Notes: a model not told the origin generated them from the sequence alone. 64,000 bases of DNA from Cydia pomonella (GCF_033807575.1 NC_084703.1:434001-498000), one strand, 5' to 3'. Numbered from the stretch's first letter, positions 32,650 through 44,179 are shown. Program-made: numbers and translations.

Positions 32650-33507
32650 TATTTAGCCCACTTCTATTTTTCCGGTATTGGTGGACTTTTGGCTTCGGCC
32701 AAAATAAGAAGAAATAAATACCACAACCTTCGGGTTGTGGTATTTATTTTTTCTTAACAAGTTCTTTTATCTTTAGCCCACTTCTAATGTTCTCTATTTT
32801 TCTGGTATTGGTGGACTTTTTGTGGATCGACGAAGGGTATTTATTTCTTCTTAACAAATTCTTGTATCTTTAGCCCACTTCTAATATTCTCTATTTTTCT
32901 GGTATTGGTGGACTTTTGGCTGAAGGGTGTGGTATTTATTTCTTCTTAACAAGTTCCTGTATCTTTAGCCCACTTCTAATGTTCTCTATTTTTCTGGTAT
33001 TGGTGGACTTTTGGCCGAAGGGTGTGGTATTTATTTCTTCTTAACAAGTTCCTGTATCTTTAGCCCACTTCTAATGTTCTCTATTTTTCTGGTATTGGTG
33101 GACTTTTGGCTGAAGGTTGTGGTATTTATTTCTTCTTAACAAGTTCCTGTATCTTTAGCCCACTTCTAATGTTCTCTATTTTTCTGGTATTGGTGGACTT
33201 TTGGCTGAAGGGTGTGGTATTTATTTCTTCTTAACAAGTTCCTGTATCTTTAGCCCACTTCTAATGTTCTCTATTTTTCTGGTATTGGTGGACTTTTGGC
33301 CGAAGGGTGTGGTATTTATTTCTTCTTAACAAGTTCCTGTATCTTTAGCCCACTTCTAATGTTCTCTATTTTTCTGGTATTGGTGGACTTTTGGCTGAAG
33401 GTTGTGGTATTTATTTCTTCTTAACAAGTTCCTGTATCTTTAGCCCACTTCTAATGTTCTCTATTTTTCTGGTATTGGTGGACTTTTGGCTGAAGGGTGT
33501 GGTATTT
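32650..33507. repeat. Tandem array, 95-bp unit, ~9 copies
   Basis: Landmarks are TTTAGCCCACTTCTAATGTT, TCTGGTATTGGTGGACTTTT and TGGTATTTATTTCTTCTTAA. The ATCTTTAGCC landmark recurs at 32961, 33056, 33151 and 33246 (95 apart). Unit variants cycle CTGAAGGGTG, CCGAAGGGTG, CTGAAGGTTG and repeat in that order, indicating a three-unit (285-bp) higher-order repeat. The first units are degenerate. Confidence 0.95.
32687..32755. repeat. Two adjacent hairpins at the 95-bp array edge
   Basis: TTTTGGC/GCCAAAA at 32687-32704, then a longer stem at 32706-32755 in which AAATAAATACCACAACC pairs with GGTTGTGGTATTTATTT around a loop of about 4 bases. The stem arms are the array's own GTGGTATTTATTTCTTCTT segment in both orientations. 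Confidence 0.85.
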
Positions 33508-34074
33508 CGGCGGTTCCTTCGGAATCTTCTGAATCCCATACCGCACCGGAAAACTGTGTGGCTAACATTATTTTTAGCTTATAAGTTTTTTTTATTGTAT
33601 GTATGTTTGTTTATAAAGTATATGATTGTATGAGCCTTAGTTGCTTGAAAATAAATTAATAATATTTGATTGGATTTGATTTTGACTTACTCTTGAACGG
33701 TAGATCTATAGGCCTCTTGATATACGGTCCGAGTTATCGACCTGACATTCTTCGTCTCAATCTGAGGTCGTAAACGACAAAAAGAACCGAATTTTACACA
33801 TGTTAAGGGCCTGGCTATTTACATTTTACGTTATGATAGTGTTCAGGGTTCCGCGGGTAAATTGACACTACTGATGCTACACAGTAGGGTGGATTATTTT
33901 TTTGGATTTCAAAAAAGGCTTGTACAGCAGAAAGATAGTTAACAGGACAACAATTGAAACGTTGTAAGGAAACTTTTCAAATTTTTCAGCCGAGGTACTA
34001 TCGTAAATGCATTGATTTTTATGGAAATTGCCAATGATTTAATTGATTTTAAAATACGTAAAATTACGTATGGT
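33508..34074. other. No gene; LINE-like tail at 33600-33690
   Basis: GCTTGAAAATAAATTAATAA followed by TTTGATTGGATTTGATTTTG looks like a retroposon 3' tail with a TTTGA repeat. The rest is unassigned. Confidence 0.4.
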
Positions 34075-34165
34075 TGACTGGTAGAGAATGGCATTTGGTA
34101 GTAAGTCCGCCATTTGTACATTGATGTATATATTTTGTGCAATAAAGTTTAAATAAATAAATAAA
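34075..34165 (+). repeat. LINE 3' tail
   Basis: GTTGACTGGTAGAGAATGGC, then TTTGTGCAATAAAGTTTAAA and an AATAAATAA tail. Same family as 32190-32305. Confidence 0.65.
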
Positions 34166-34599
34166 ATTGATTAACTAAATTATTTCAGGTTTTTTTTACG
34201 TATGATTGAATAACTGATGTAGTTAATCAAGTCATAATAGGCATTAGCATTGAATTTGAATTTCTATAATTTGCTAGCTCTTATAAACTCAGAATTTCAA
34301 GATCATTATATTTTTCATAGCAAAGCATCATTTCCGAGGGCCGCCATTTTGAAATTCGAAAAAATTCATTCCGTGCTGTATTTCTTGTAAATCACTCTTA
34401 AAAGTAGTGGAACTTGGATTCTTTTGAGAATAAATTTGATGAACTCGACTCATCTCGACGAAGACAAAACATTCGAGTCTTTTAAGTCCCGAATCAATTC
34501 CTTTATTGAATCTTTTTCAAGGACAACTATAATAAAAACTCCGGACTCAGTACTACACATTAAATGATTTTTTAACGATAATATTGACGAATAACGTTA

Positions 34600-34797
34600 C
34601 CGGCACAAATAAGACATACAGATATATCATACACCAGCCCTTTCTAATTGGCTTATGCCCATGATGCATGTTATTTCATAAGTTAGTTAAGAATATTGCT
34701 ATACCCTTGCAGGGTTCATGTGGAACTGTATTAAGTAGTTTTAAAGAACTGTACACTAACATGAGTGCAATAAACAATTCTGATTCTGATTCTGAAT
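34600..34797 (+). repeat. LINE 3' end with TGATTC tail
   Basis: Ends GAGTGCAATAAACAATTCTG followed by a TGATTC repeat, a retroposon-type tail. CTTGCAGGG at 34706 also appears at 36003. No coding part. Confidence 0.55.
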
Positions 34798-35720
34798 CAA
34801 TTTTTGTAGGTTAAAATGAAAACTAAATACTAGTACTTAACAGTAAAGAACAGAAAATAACCGTTATTTTATCGTGTACCTAACCCGTGAATAACATGAA
34901 AAATAATGTTCTCTGAATATGAGTAGTACTCAAGTCTCTACAAAAAACTCTGGTGTACAAAAAAGTAAAAAAAAATCAAGGTTCGCTTTAATTAATTAAA
35001 CTGTGAAGTCGTTTGACATTTGTTTTGTTTGTGTGTGTCTTTTAAACATGTATTGTCTATTCGAACACGTCACAACTACATACAACAGGTGACTTACTAA
35101 AGTTTTTTACCTATACTGGTACTCAAGTCTTAATCTATACGGAACCCACAAGCAAAATCCCAATTCCCACCTCCTCACCTCCATTTTATTTTTTAATTCA
35201 ACCTCTCGAAGCAATCAAAATAAACAATCAACATTTATAGCGTAACAAACTCCTATCTCGGCCACTGCCAATAAACGCTTTTGAGAGGCCATATAATTGT
35301 GGGGCCATAAACCCTAAGGTTCGGGTTTTCATGTGAACTAACCAGGGAAAAAAGGGTAAGAAACGGGTGTGAACTCGTCAATATCTTGCAAAAAAATAAC
35401 TAGAAATAACAATGGGATTTCATCGCGTTCATTGAAGCTTAAACACCATATTTTTGAGTCAAAGGTTGTTTATTCAAATTTGGTTTTTTTTTTTCTTATT
35501 TCTACTCAAAATCAGAGGATCTTGCGAGCCTAATAAGACACAAAATATGTCTGAAGGTTTTTATTTCTATACGTTATCATTTTTCAAAGAATTTGTATGA
35601 ATATTAGGAAATTACCGATGTTTAATAATTTAAATAATTTTTAGTCAGCAAATGTTATATTTACATGATTTTTTTATGATAAATTTGATTAGTAATGTTA
35701 ATTTATGTGCATGTTATGCT
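34798..35720. other. No gene
   Basis: AT-rich, no recognised repeat or coding region. Confidence 0.35.
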
Positions 35721-35975
35721 GACGACCGGTTTGGCCTAGTGGGTAGTGACCCTGCCTACGAAGCTGATGGTCCCCGGTTCAAATCCTGGTAAGGGCATTT
35801 ATTCGTGTGATGAGCATGGATATTTGTTCCTGAGTCATGGGTGTTTTCAATGTATTTAAGTATTTATAAATATTTATATATTATATATATCGTTGTCTAA
35901 GTACCCTCAACACAAGCCTTATTGAGCTTACTATGGGACTTAGTTAATTTGTGTAATAATGTCCTATAATATTTG
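35721..35975 (+). mobile_element. SINE A copy, full length
   Basis: Head GACGACCGGTTTGGCCTAG. Close to the 30518 and 39108 copies. Confidence 0.9.
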
Positions 35976-35979
35976 TGTT

Positions 35980-36277
35980 AGTTTTAAGTATATTGATGTG
36001 CCCTTGCAGGGTGTCACATATAAACCCACTTACTTATATTGCATTTTATTTTTCTTATATTTTAATGCATGTGAATTACAAGATGTAATGTTTTGAAAAG
36101 ATGTGTCCCGCCGAGTTTCTTGCCGGTCCATATTGGGATACCCTCCTCCAATTGAGGGGGATCTAAATCTTCTCGGGTCAGAGGTGTAGGGTTAGAGCTG
36201 GTGTAGCTTTATTTGAAGTTCATAAACGCATTGTAATATGCCTACTTGAATAATAAACTATCTTTATCTTTATAAAC
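35980..36277 (+). repeat. Retroposon 3' end with TTATCTTTA tail
   Basis: Contains CCCGCCGAGTTTCTTGCCGG and GAAGTTCATAAACGCATTGT, and ends GAATAATAAACTATCTTTAT. I recall this block as common in lepidopteran genomes. No protein part is visible. Confidence 0.55.
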
Positions 36278-36384
36278 TCCACTATATGCATATATACAAT
36301 AAACATTTTGAATTATATATTAATTTACACGGCAGAAGCTAGTTATCCAAATTATGAGCCAATTTAGCACTAATAATTTATAAT

Positions 36385-36700
36385 AATTCAGCCTATAAAA
36401 GTCCCATTGCTGGGCACAGGCCTCCTCTCATGCGCGAGAGGGCTCAGGCTATTTTCCCCACGCTAGCCCAATGCGAATTGGGGACTTCACATACACTTTT
36501 GAATTTCTTCGCTGATGTACTCGTACGCAGAATTCCTCACGAAATTTTCCTTCACCGAAAAGCTAGTGGTAAATACCAAATGATATTTGGTACATACGTT
36601 CCGAAAAACTCATTGGTATGAGCCAGGATTTGAAGCCGCGACCTCCAGATTGAAAGTTGGACGTCAAATTCACTTGGCCACCACCGCACACAAATTATTT
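36385..36700 (-). mobile_element. SINE family E, related to SINE B
   Basis: Reverse copy with a tRNA-like head on the minus strand (near 36620-36690) and body motifs TCACGAAATTTTCCTTCACC and TTCCGAAAAACTCATTGGTA shared with SINE B. The 3' part differs (TGCTGGGCACAGGCCTCCTC). Diverged. Confidence 0.65.
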
Positions 36701-37090
36701 AATAATTTGATTTGATTTGTTCAATAAGTTGTAGTTTTTTTGTACTTAATTTTTTGTCCTAAATATAACGTTCAAGCAAACAGTCCGTAGGTAGCTAACA
36801 TAACTTACCAACGTAACCACCTGAGTTAAACGGTATGACAATAGTCATAATTTAAGCAGTTCTTTGTATGCTGGCTGTACAGTTTGCCCGAGGGTAAAGC
36901 CGGGATAAATGGCTCAGATTTATCAACTCGAAATATCCACTCACCCAGGGGCACAATGACCGGGCCTGTCAATCTATGACGGATTTTGGGGCATAAGTAT
37001 TTAGGTACCCTAAGGCAAGTCTGTTTGGGTCTACAATTTGTTTTGATAGATTGTTTATGAGGGACGAATAGCTTTGCGATCCTAATCGAA
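36701..37090. other. No gene
   Basis: No recognised feature. The minus frame at 36826-37101 has no motif I know. Confidence 0.35.
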
Positions 37091-37244
37091 CGTACAGTCA
37101 ACCAATTTGATTCCTAGGCCACTATAGAACCATGCCATAATGACTTCTACGACAGTGCTTATTGAGTGATGCGTTGTCAAGTATCTAGTAGTTAAAGCGA
37201 CAAGGTTCTATAGTGGCCTAGGATTCTAATTGGTTGACTGTACG
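37091..37244. mobile_element. Palindromic MITE, TACAGTCAACC ends
   Basis: Ends CGTACAGTCAACCAATTTGA and the inverse TTGGTTGACTGTACG, with the arms continuing through CCTAGGCCACTATAGAACC and its inverse. TA outside CAGTC on both sides fits a Tc1/mariner-type target. 154 bp, no coding capacity. Confidence 0.85.
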
Positions 37245-37694
37245 TACATTTTTGATGATATTTCCATTTCGGGAGAAAACGGTTTCCACTTGGGGAGCTG
37301 GGGACTTCCGCTTGGCGAAGTTGGGGACAGTTGGCAAAGTTAGGTTATTTTACAACATTTTTTTAATGAATATAGTTTTCTTTATACAATTGTTAGCGAA
37401 AGGCGATGTTGGGTACAAACGGTGAAGTTAGGATCCATTGATAACGAGGTCTGCAAATTAGTGACAGCTGTGTCAAAACGTCGGAAATAAAGATAATCCT
37501 AATAAATACCCGCTACAAATTATGATTTATTATTGTTTTTATGTCGGTGGCTCGACCCACCTAATTGCAAGCAGTAACCGTAGCGAATGGACGCAACTCC
37601 ATAGGTGTCACATACGATACATTTAGTGTTATCATATGAAAAAATAGAAAAATCTACTGAAATCCGGACTTCACCCTAAAAATCCTGCTCCAAT
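37245..37694. other. No gene
   Basis: Contains local direct repeats (ACTTGGGGAGCTGGGGACTT, TTGGCGAAGTTGGGGACAGT). No coding signal. Confidence 0.35.
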
Positions 37695-37797
37695 ACATGC
37701 TTATCACACAAATAAATGCCCATACCAAGATTTTAACCCAGAAACATCGGCTTCATAGGCAGGATCACTTCATTACCGACTAGGCCAGACCGGTCAT
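37695..37797 (-). mobile_element. SINE A 5' fragment
   Basis: Only the head and B-box region remain, reading minus from GATGACCGGTCTGGCCTAG. Confidence 0.75.
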
Positions 37798-37858
37798 CAC
37801 CGACTAGGCACGGTAGTGGTTAACATATAGAGGAAGAATTACAAAAAAGAGCCAAGTA

Positions 37859-38398
37859 TAAAAAAGCGGCCAAGTGCGAGTCGGACTCGCCCATGAAGGG
37901 TTCCGTACCATTTATGACGTATTAAAAAAAACTACTTACTAGATCTCGTTCAAAGTTTGCATGGTAATGTGTATCATATATTTTTTTTAGATTTTTCATT
38001 CTGTTTTTTAGAAGTTACAGGGGGGGGGGGGCACACATTTTTGTCACTTTGGAAGTGTCTCTCGCGCAAACTATTCAGCTTAGAATAAAATGATAATAAG
38101 AACCTCAATATAATTTTTGAAGACCTATCCATAGATACCCCACATTATGGGTTTGATAAAAAAAAGATTTTTTTGAGTTTCAGTTCTAAGTATGGGGAAC
38201 CCCCAAAATTTATTCTCTTTTTCTATTTTTCTGTAAAAATCTTAATGCGGTTCATAGAATACATCTACTTACCAAGTTTGAACAGTTTAGCTCTTATAGT
38301 TTCGGAAAAAAGTGGCTGTGATATAATCGGACAGACAGACGGACATGACGAATCTATAAGGGTTCCGTTTTTTGCCATTTGGCTACGGAACCCTAAAA
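37859..38398 (+). mobile_element. GGAACCCTAA-type repeat, second full copy
   Basis: Same subfamily as 5300-5752, slightly longer. The extra interior includes a 12-13 base G run at about 38020. Ends GGCTACGGAACCCTAAAAA. Confidence 0.88.
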
Positions 38399-38807
38399 AC
38401 AACATTACATTATTGCAAAGCGCGTCGAACAAAACTCGAACATGAAATTAAACGAATGCCCCCCGCGGCACCACCGCATGCAGAACCGATAAACGCTCGT
38501 AAGACAAATATCAAATCCAATCGTAACTCCTAACCTAACCCGATTCGCGCGAAACAATTTATCGACCGCAAACAAAAACAACAGCATTTAACACAGAAAT
38601 GAAGTGTTAATTGCTTGGAAACATTGAAAAATGATCAACATATGTTATATAAATAGTAATAAATAACGCCTGGGCAGTTTAAATAATAATAAGTGTATGA
38701 AGAACAAAAATTAAAAATCAACATGTTATTAATTTTGTGTTCGGCGGAGGTGTGAGATTATATCACAGCGGGAAGAGTGGAGTCGCTCCTTTGAAGAAGG
38801 CACCTGT
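38399..38807. other. No gene
   Basis: A small GC-rich patch at 38460-38560 and otherwise AT-rich sequence. Nothing recognised. Confidence 0.35.
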
Positions 38808-38888
38808 AAAATAAATAAATAAATATTATAGGACATTATTACACAAATTGACTGTAAGCTCAATAAGGCTTGTGTTGAGGGTACTTAG
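38808..38888 (-). repeat. SINE A 3' fragment
   Basis: AATAAATAAATAAATATTAT and GCTCAATAAGGCTTGTGTTG, the reverse of the SINE A tail only. Confidence 0.75.
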
Positions 38889-39107
38889 ACCTGTAGTCTC
38901 CTTATCCTATTGTATCCATTGTCTTACTAATTAGAACATTTCATTTTCACACCAAATCAAGGAGGAATCGCTCACCTAGGAGGAATCGCTGACTCCCGAG
39001 TCACAGGCTTAGACCTAGTTCGGGAGGCAGAGGCTCAACCCCACTACCTAAATGTGTTACAAACCTAATACACCTGTCTTACTCAAAAATTTTACAATAT
39101 GAATTGT

Positions 39108-39359
39108 AACGACCGGTTTGGCCTAGTGGGTAGTGACCCTGCCTACGAAGCTGATGGTCTCGGGTTCAAATCCTGGTAAGGGCATTTATTCGTGTGATAA
39201 GCATGGATATTTGTTCCTGAGTCATGGGTGTTTTCTATGTATTTAAGTATTTATAAATATTTATATATTATATATATTGTTGTCTAAGTACCCTCAACAC
39301 AAGCCTTATTGAGCTTACTGTGGGACTTAGTCAATTTGTGTACTAATGTCCTATAATAT
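39108..39359 (+). mobile_element. SINE A copy, full length
   Basis: Intact head and B-box-like region (GGTCTCGGGTTCAAATCCTG). Confidence 0.9.
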
Positions 39360-39494
39360 AAAAAAAATATGTAAGGTTTAAAGCAATAAAGATTTACTGC
39401 ATTAAAAAAAATTGCTGATTTTCAAAATGGTGGCACAAACTCGAGCTCGATGTGTCTAATGATGTGTCATTTTTTTTAAATATTTATTGTAAAT

Positions 39495-39680
39495 ATTGTG
39501 TTGCGCTTCGTGCTGTACACAGTCATGGCCCCGACGGAAGACCAGCGCTAGCCCAGCCGGGCTAGCACCATGCTGAGTCGGGACCATTTCGTGGCTTATA
39601 TGTTATGTTATGTTACTTGTTGTTTTCTTTTTTATTTTGTCACGAATAAACGCTCTCTATTCTCTATTCTATTCTTTATC
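39495..39680 (+). repeat. LINE 3' end with CTATTC tail
   Basis: ATGGCCCCGACGGAAGACCA, a GCTAGCCCAGCCGGGCTAGC palindrome, then CACGAATAAACGCTCTCTAT and a TCTATTC repeat. Looks like a retrotransposon 3' UTR. The two overlapping short frames after it are not genes. Confidence 0.6.
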
Positions 39681-40137
39681 GCCGATGTCCGGATATTTCC
39701 GCGTTATAACGTCGGCGTTTCATGTAGATTACCTGATGAAGCAATCTTTACCGTTTACTCCGAAAATCAGGGCTTTAACCGCGAAAATCCAAGTCCGTAA
39801 ATATCGAGCAAGTATCTCTGTCACTCTATTTACGCCCTAATTGGAGTAATAGAGAAGACCCGAAATTTTAGATCTTCGGTGTTCGTAGTAGGCCTTCAGG
39901 GTTGTATAATAGTACATCGACAATTTGCATTTCATAACGTTTATCCAAATATGAACTTTTATACCTACAAAAGAAGCTGCTCACATTAACGTCCATATAT
40001 ATTTTAGAGGTAGCAAAATTCGTTAGAAGTAACACACCTTTTCAGACAAATAAAAGACGCTCCAAACCGTACTATAAACGCGCCATGAAAACAGACTAGT
40101 ACTACCAAAATCACACTCACAAATGCATAGAAATAGC
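39681..40137. other. No clear feature
   Basis: Nothing recognised, except that the last 100 bases probably belong to the retroelement fragment that follows. Confidence 0.35.
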
Positions 40138-40290
40138 CCACATTCCAATTTTATAGACATTTTTAACAAAACCCCGGAACGAATTAAATCCGAGGTAAAT
40201 CCCACCGCCTTTGAAAACAATCTTAAGAAACTGTTCATTGAAAAATGCTACTATACTGGTAATGAATTCCTAAACGACACCAATGTATGA
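40138..40290 (+). pseudogene. Non-LTR polymerase C-terminal fragment
   Basis: Reads PHSNFIDIFNKTPERIKSEV, NPTAFENNLKKLFIEKCYYT and GNEFLNDTNV, then stop: 51 codons uninterrupted. The pattern of a short helical stretch ending in L...L.EKCYY...EFL is common at the C-terminus of jockey/CR1-like polymerases. The upstream core is missing, with an in-frame stop just before. Confidence 0.65.
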
Positions 40291-40437
40291 TTTCTATATA
40301 TAATGTATTGTACTCTATATTACATAATTTTGACACAAATATTGACAAGCACGATTAAATTATAAAAGTATTGACATTGCAAATTTAAACTATTTTTATG
40401 TTACTTGCATACATGAACTGTAATTTTAATAATGTAG

Positions 40438-40565
40438 ATAGATAGATAGATAGAATACTCTTTATTGGCACACCTCAGTAAAAATATACAAGAAAAATAA
40501 ACAATTGATTAAATTTAGAGGCAGACAACATGGAGGTCTTATCGCTAAAAAGCGATCTCTTCCAG
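40438..40565 (-). repeat. LINE 3' end with GATA tail
   Basis: Minus strand reads TTGTCTGGAAGAGATCGCTT to CAATAAAGAGTATTCTATC, then TATC repeats (GATAGATAGATAGATA at 40438). TTGTCTGGAAGAGATCGCTC is found again at 41841-41860 on the plus strand. Confidence 0.65.
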
Positions 40566-40924
40566 ACAATCTAATAATAATAATGTATTATGATTTGATT
40601 ATTTTTATTGTTAATTACGTGTTAGATATAAGTAGCAAATTGCTTTGCCCTATCCGGGTTCATTGTACCATAGCAATAAGTCCTAGACATAATGCATTGT
40701 ACATGACTGCAATTAACAAATAAACAAATTCTGTAAGTAGGAGGCCTACTGTAGGCCTCAAAGGCACCAACAACATAACAACTCAATACAACTTCAACAC
40801 TGACTTCATATTATGTGAAAAAATCATAGCAACATTTATAAACACAACAGCAAAATTTGGGTCAACATTACTTTATGATAATCTTGAAATAAATAATTAT
40901 TTCGATATTACAGCGATGTCTCTC
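40566..40924. other. No gene
   Basis: Contains an inverted pair GGAGGCCTAC/GTAGGCCTC near 40740. No coding signal. Confidence 0.35.
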
Positions 40925-41585
40925 TCTAGAGTATGGAAGGTAGAGTTAAGGAATAGAATCTCCATATACCAAAAAGTGTCCGACAAGAAACCATAAATAG
41001 GTGGCGCTACAATACCTAGAATACTTGAGAAAAAAACGGTTGTCTGTAAAGTCGGTTTACTGACGATAGTTGAACGTGACAACGTCATAAGAAAATACTG
41101 ATGGAATGGTTTCATTTTTCAAAAGAAAATTGTAATTTTATTTGTTTGATAGATATTTTGTATGGATATAGAGAAGGAGGTAAACGGAAATCACAATTGA
41201 ATTGATCAAGTTACATTTATTTGTACGCATAAATACAATTGCTGCCGATCGCGGAGGCCGATTGTGCCTCTTTGTCGCTCGTTGCGCGCTCTCGCTTGCA
41301 CTTAAAGCCTTAAATGGAACGCCTCAGAGCGAGGTAACGCCGCATGAGTCATGTTTTTTCGTGCGTGCAGCCGGCTCTATCGAATTATAAGACGTTGTCA
41401 CGTCAAAAAATCTAATTATAGACAGCGCACTTCACTCCGTCAATAACGCCTAGGTTCTTAGCTACTCTAGCGCTACTCTGGAGAGATTTGGAACTATAAT
41501 TTATAGCTGACAGCTGGTCACTTTTGCAACAGTTCTGCCTATGGACATTCTACTCCTTGCCTCTACCTTCCATACTCTAGAGTTA
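40925..41585. mobile_element. Element with CTCTAGAGTATGGAAGGTAG ends
   Basis: The left end CTCTAGAGTATGGAAGGTAG is inverted at the right, CTACCTTCCATACTCTAGAG. Similarity continues about 20 bases further (GAATAGAATCTCCATA against TGGACATTCTACTCC). About 660 bp with a GC-rich middle (41240-41380). No transposase. Confidence 0.8.
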
Positions 41586-42473
41586 ATATTGCATTAAATT
41601 TGAGATGTATTAGGTCCCAAATATCAGACAAAACAACGATTTAGTACCTAAGTATATATTAAAAAAAATTGCAAGGCTAAAAGGCTCGGCAAGCATCAAA
41701 ATTTTATTGTATGAAATGTTTCGCGTCAGGGCTGTTAAAAGTGAGTCATAGAAATAAATGTATTCCATTTTTTAAGGAAATAAAAATATTTAAACTGACC
41801 CACTTTTTTGATTAATTTCTCTGTTTCTGCTACCCAAAGGTTGTCTGGAAGAGATCGCTCTTTAACGATAAGACCGCCTGTTGTATGCATTTACATTTTA
41901 TCAATTATTTCTTTTCTTTTATATCTCTTTACTATCTATATATCTAAACCGACAAAATTTAACATATTAAACTCACTTCACTCACGTATTTTAGTCGACG
42001 ATTGCTCGACATATTTCGCACCATAACGAGAAGCATCTTCAGCGGGAGCACGCGGTGGTGTACCGCGCAGACTGCGAGCTACAGCTCTCCGCAACCGATT
42101 GCATTTGATTCATATGTCTGATCGATTGATTAATATCTTTGTGTCCCAAGGAAGATTTGTTGAAAACTTAACTTTAAGTATTTATGTATATATTTTTATT
42201 ATATTTGCTTGTCTCCACGCCTCCCCTGTCCCCAGTCCAATTTCTCTTAGCTTGTGAGTTACGGCGCGCGCTGACTAACGGCCGGCTTCATTATGCACGG
42301 GCGCATTTGCATAACTATTGGATCCAGTGTGTTTAGCCCAGTGACGTCACATCACACGCTGACGTCACATTCGCGCCCTTCATACATAGTTCTGTCCTGG
42401 AGATCAATTACATCTCTAATGATAATTTGATAATAGTTTAATGTTACCCAATGTTACGTACCTGTATAGTTTT
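41586..42473. other. No gene; repeat traces
   Basis: 41838-41895 repeats the 40520-40565 LINE 3' block. 42230-42370 is GC-richer, with two GTGACGTCACA/CTGACGTCACA motifs, CRE-like palindromes, at about 42341 and 42360. Without a gene nearby these are not called as a promoter. Confidence 0.4.
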
Positions 42474-42605
42474 CTGTATAGCTTTTCAGTCGAGTACCGC
42501 AACGAAGCTTGCTGAATTGCCTAAGTGAGGTACGAGATTGAAAAGCTTGATTATATCATTATTGTATCAAATACTTTTTCTACAAGTCATAAAAAAGATT
42601 TTATT
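42474..42605. repeat. AGCTTTTCAGTC repeat, copy 1
   Basis: AGCTTTTCAGTCGAGTACCG ... GAGGTACGAGATTGAAAAGC has inverted ends and is followed by ATTGTATCAAATACTTTTTC. A second copy is at 51797-51880, and its trailing part recurs at 52625-52680. Confidence 0.65.
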
Positions 42606-42689
42606 TTCCATAAAACCTAAATAAGTAATGAAAATTGGTAAGTATCTAAGTAGAAAAAAATGTAGTACAAAAGACATAAACCCATAGAC

Positions 42690-42800
42690 ATAAACTCGTG
42701 TCGATTTAAAACACTCCCTTCGGTCGTGTTTTAATTTATCGCCACTCATTTCGAATTTCGTAATTTTCGCACTTGTATCGTAATGTACTATTATGCAATT
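42690..42800. repeat. TTCGCACTTGTATC repeat, second locus
   Basis: CTCGTGTCGATTTAAAACAC and TTTTCGCACTTGTATCGTAA match the block at 4195-4318. Confidence 0.6.
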
Positions 42801-43084
42801 GATACATAATGAGATGTTTTAGAACACACGTCGATTTCGTGAACGCAAAATTGCCTGTCAATTTTGTCCTCTATACAGTACAGATGTGCGTCCTTTATTA
42901 AGAACCGGGTCTTATAATAGGCCAATCAGAGAGCAAAGTGAATTGCGAACATAAATTATAGGATTTACGTCGCGGGCCTAGGACGCTGATCTAAAACCTA
43001 GGGTTGGTTATTTAGGGTTGTCATAAAACTTAGAACGGTAGGGTCGGCATACAGACAGAGTCGGCAGGTAGGTTTTAATTTGTT

Positions 43085-43205
43085 ATTTATTCAATCACAC
43101 ATTATTTCTCAATACATGAAAGTACAAATGGCAGACTTAATGCCAGCAGGCATTCTGTAGCTGTCATCCATGGGCTACATCGATAGATGTAGTTGGTTCA
43201 GGGAC
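43085..43205 (-). repeat. LINE 3' end
   Basis: Minus strand contains GAATGCCTGCTGGCATTAAG, similar to 32190-32305, ending in an ATAAATAAC tail. Confidence 0.55.
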
Positions 43206-43245
43206 ATACAGTTAAAAAAAATCATAATACTTATAATTAAATATT

Positions 43246-43515
43246 ATAAATAAATAAATAAATATTATAAGGACATTCTTACACGAATTGACTAAGTCCC
43301 ACAGTAAGCTCAATAAGGCTTGTGTTGAGGGTACTTCGACAACGATATATATAATATATAAATATTTATAAATACTTAAATACATAGAAAACACCCATGA
43401 CTCAGGAACAAATATCCATGCTCATCCCACGAATACATGCCCTTACCAGGATTTGAACCCGGGACCATCAGCTTAGTAGGCAGGGTCACTACCCACTAGG
43501 CCAAACCGGTCGTCA
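43246..43515 (-). mobile_element. SINE A, inserted in the tail of another SINE A
   Basis: Full-length reverse copy. ACTTATAATTAAATATTATA occurs at both borders (from about 43229 and about 43516), a target duplication of about 20 bp. Confidence 0.88.
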
Positions 43516-43522
43516 ACTTATA

Positions 43523-43772
43523 ATTAAATATTATAAGGACATTCTTACACAAATTGACTAAGTCCCACGGTAAGCTCAAGAAGGCTTGTGTCGAGGGTAC
43601 TCAGACAACGATATATATAATATACAAATACTTAAATATATAGAAAACATCCATGACTCAGGAACAAATATCTGTGCTCATCACACAAATAAATGCCCTT
43701 ACCGGGATTTGAACCCGGGACCATCGGCTTCGTAGGCAGGGTCACTACCCACTAGGCCAGACCGGTCGTCAT
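43523..43772 (-). mobile_element. SINE A, second of a head-to-tail pair
   Basis: Full-length reverse copy of a different subfamily (GTACTCAGACAACG, CTCAAGAAGGCTTGTGTCG). Confidence 0.88.
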
Positions 43773-43886
43773 ATTATTAGTCTTTTCTCTGACACTGGGG
43801 ACCTTTTACACCTCCAAATTAATGTACCTATTATTTAACGTACAGTTTCATACCATACTTTTGTTATCTTAGTAGGTAATATTTAT

Positions 43887-44179
43887 TACAAGCTTTTATT
43901 TACTTTCACCTGACCGTTGTTTGTAATCAAATCTTGCAAGTTAAATTTGACCCACTTCCCGGTTTCCGATTGAGCTGAAAATTTGCATACATATGTAAGT
44001 CGGGTGACAATGCAATATTATGGTACCATCGAGCTGATCTGATGATGGAGACAAGAGGTGGACATAGGAACTCCGTGATAAAACAACGCAAACTAATTGT
44101 GTTTGGGGTTTTTAGAATTGGCTCGATGAGTATTAGTTGCGTGTGGAAAGAAAAGTACAGTCAGCGATAAAAGCTTGTA
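43887..44179 (+). mobile_element. TACAAGC MITE
   Basis: TACAAGCTTTTATTTACTTT at left and its inverse GCGATAAAAGCTTGTA at right. TA is outermost, as in Tc1/mariner-type MITEs. Interior motif TGGTACCATCGAGCTGATCT. Other copies are at 46199-46500, 53975-54130 (partial) and 349-490 (partial, minus). Confidence 0.85.

Noticed and set aside
33391..33633. 80-aa hydrophobic frame that looks like a membrane protein
   Set aside because: Half of it is the 95-bp tandem repeat, whose T-rich sequence gives apparent hydrophobicity.
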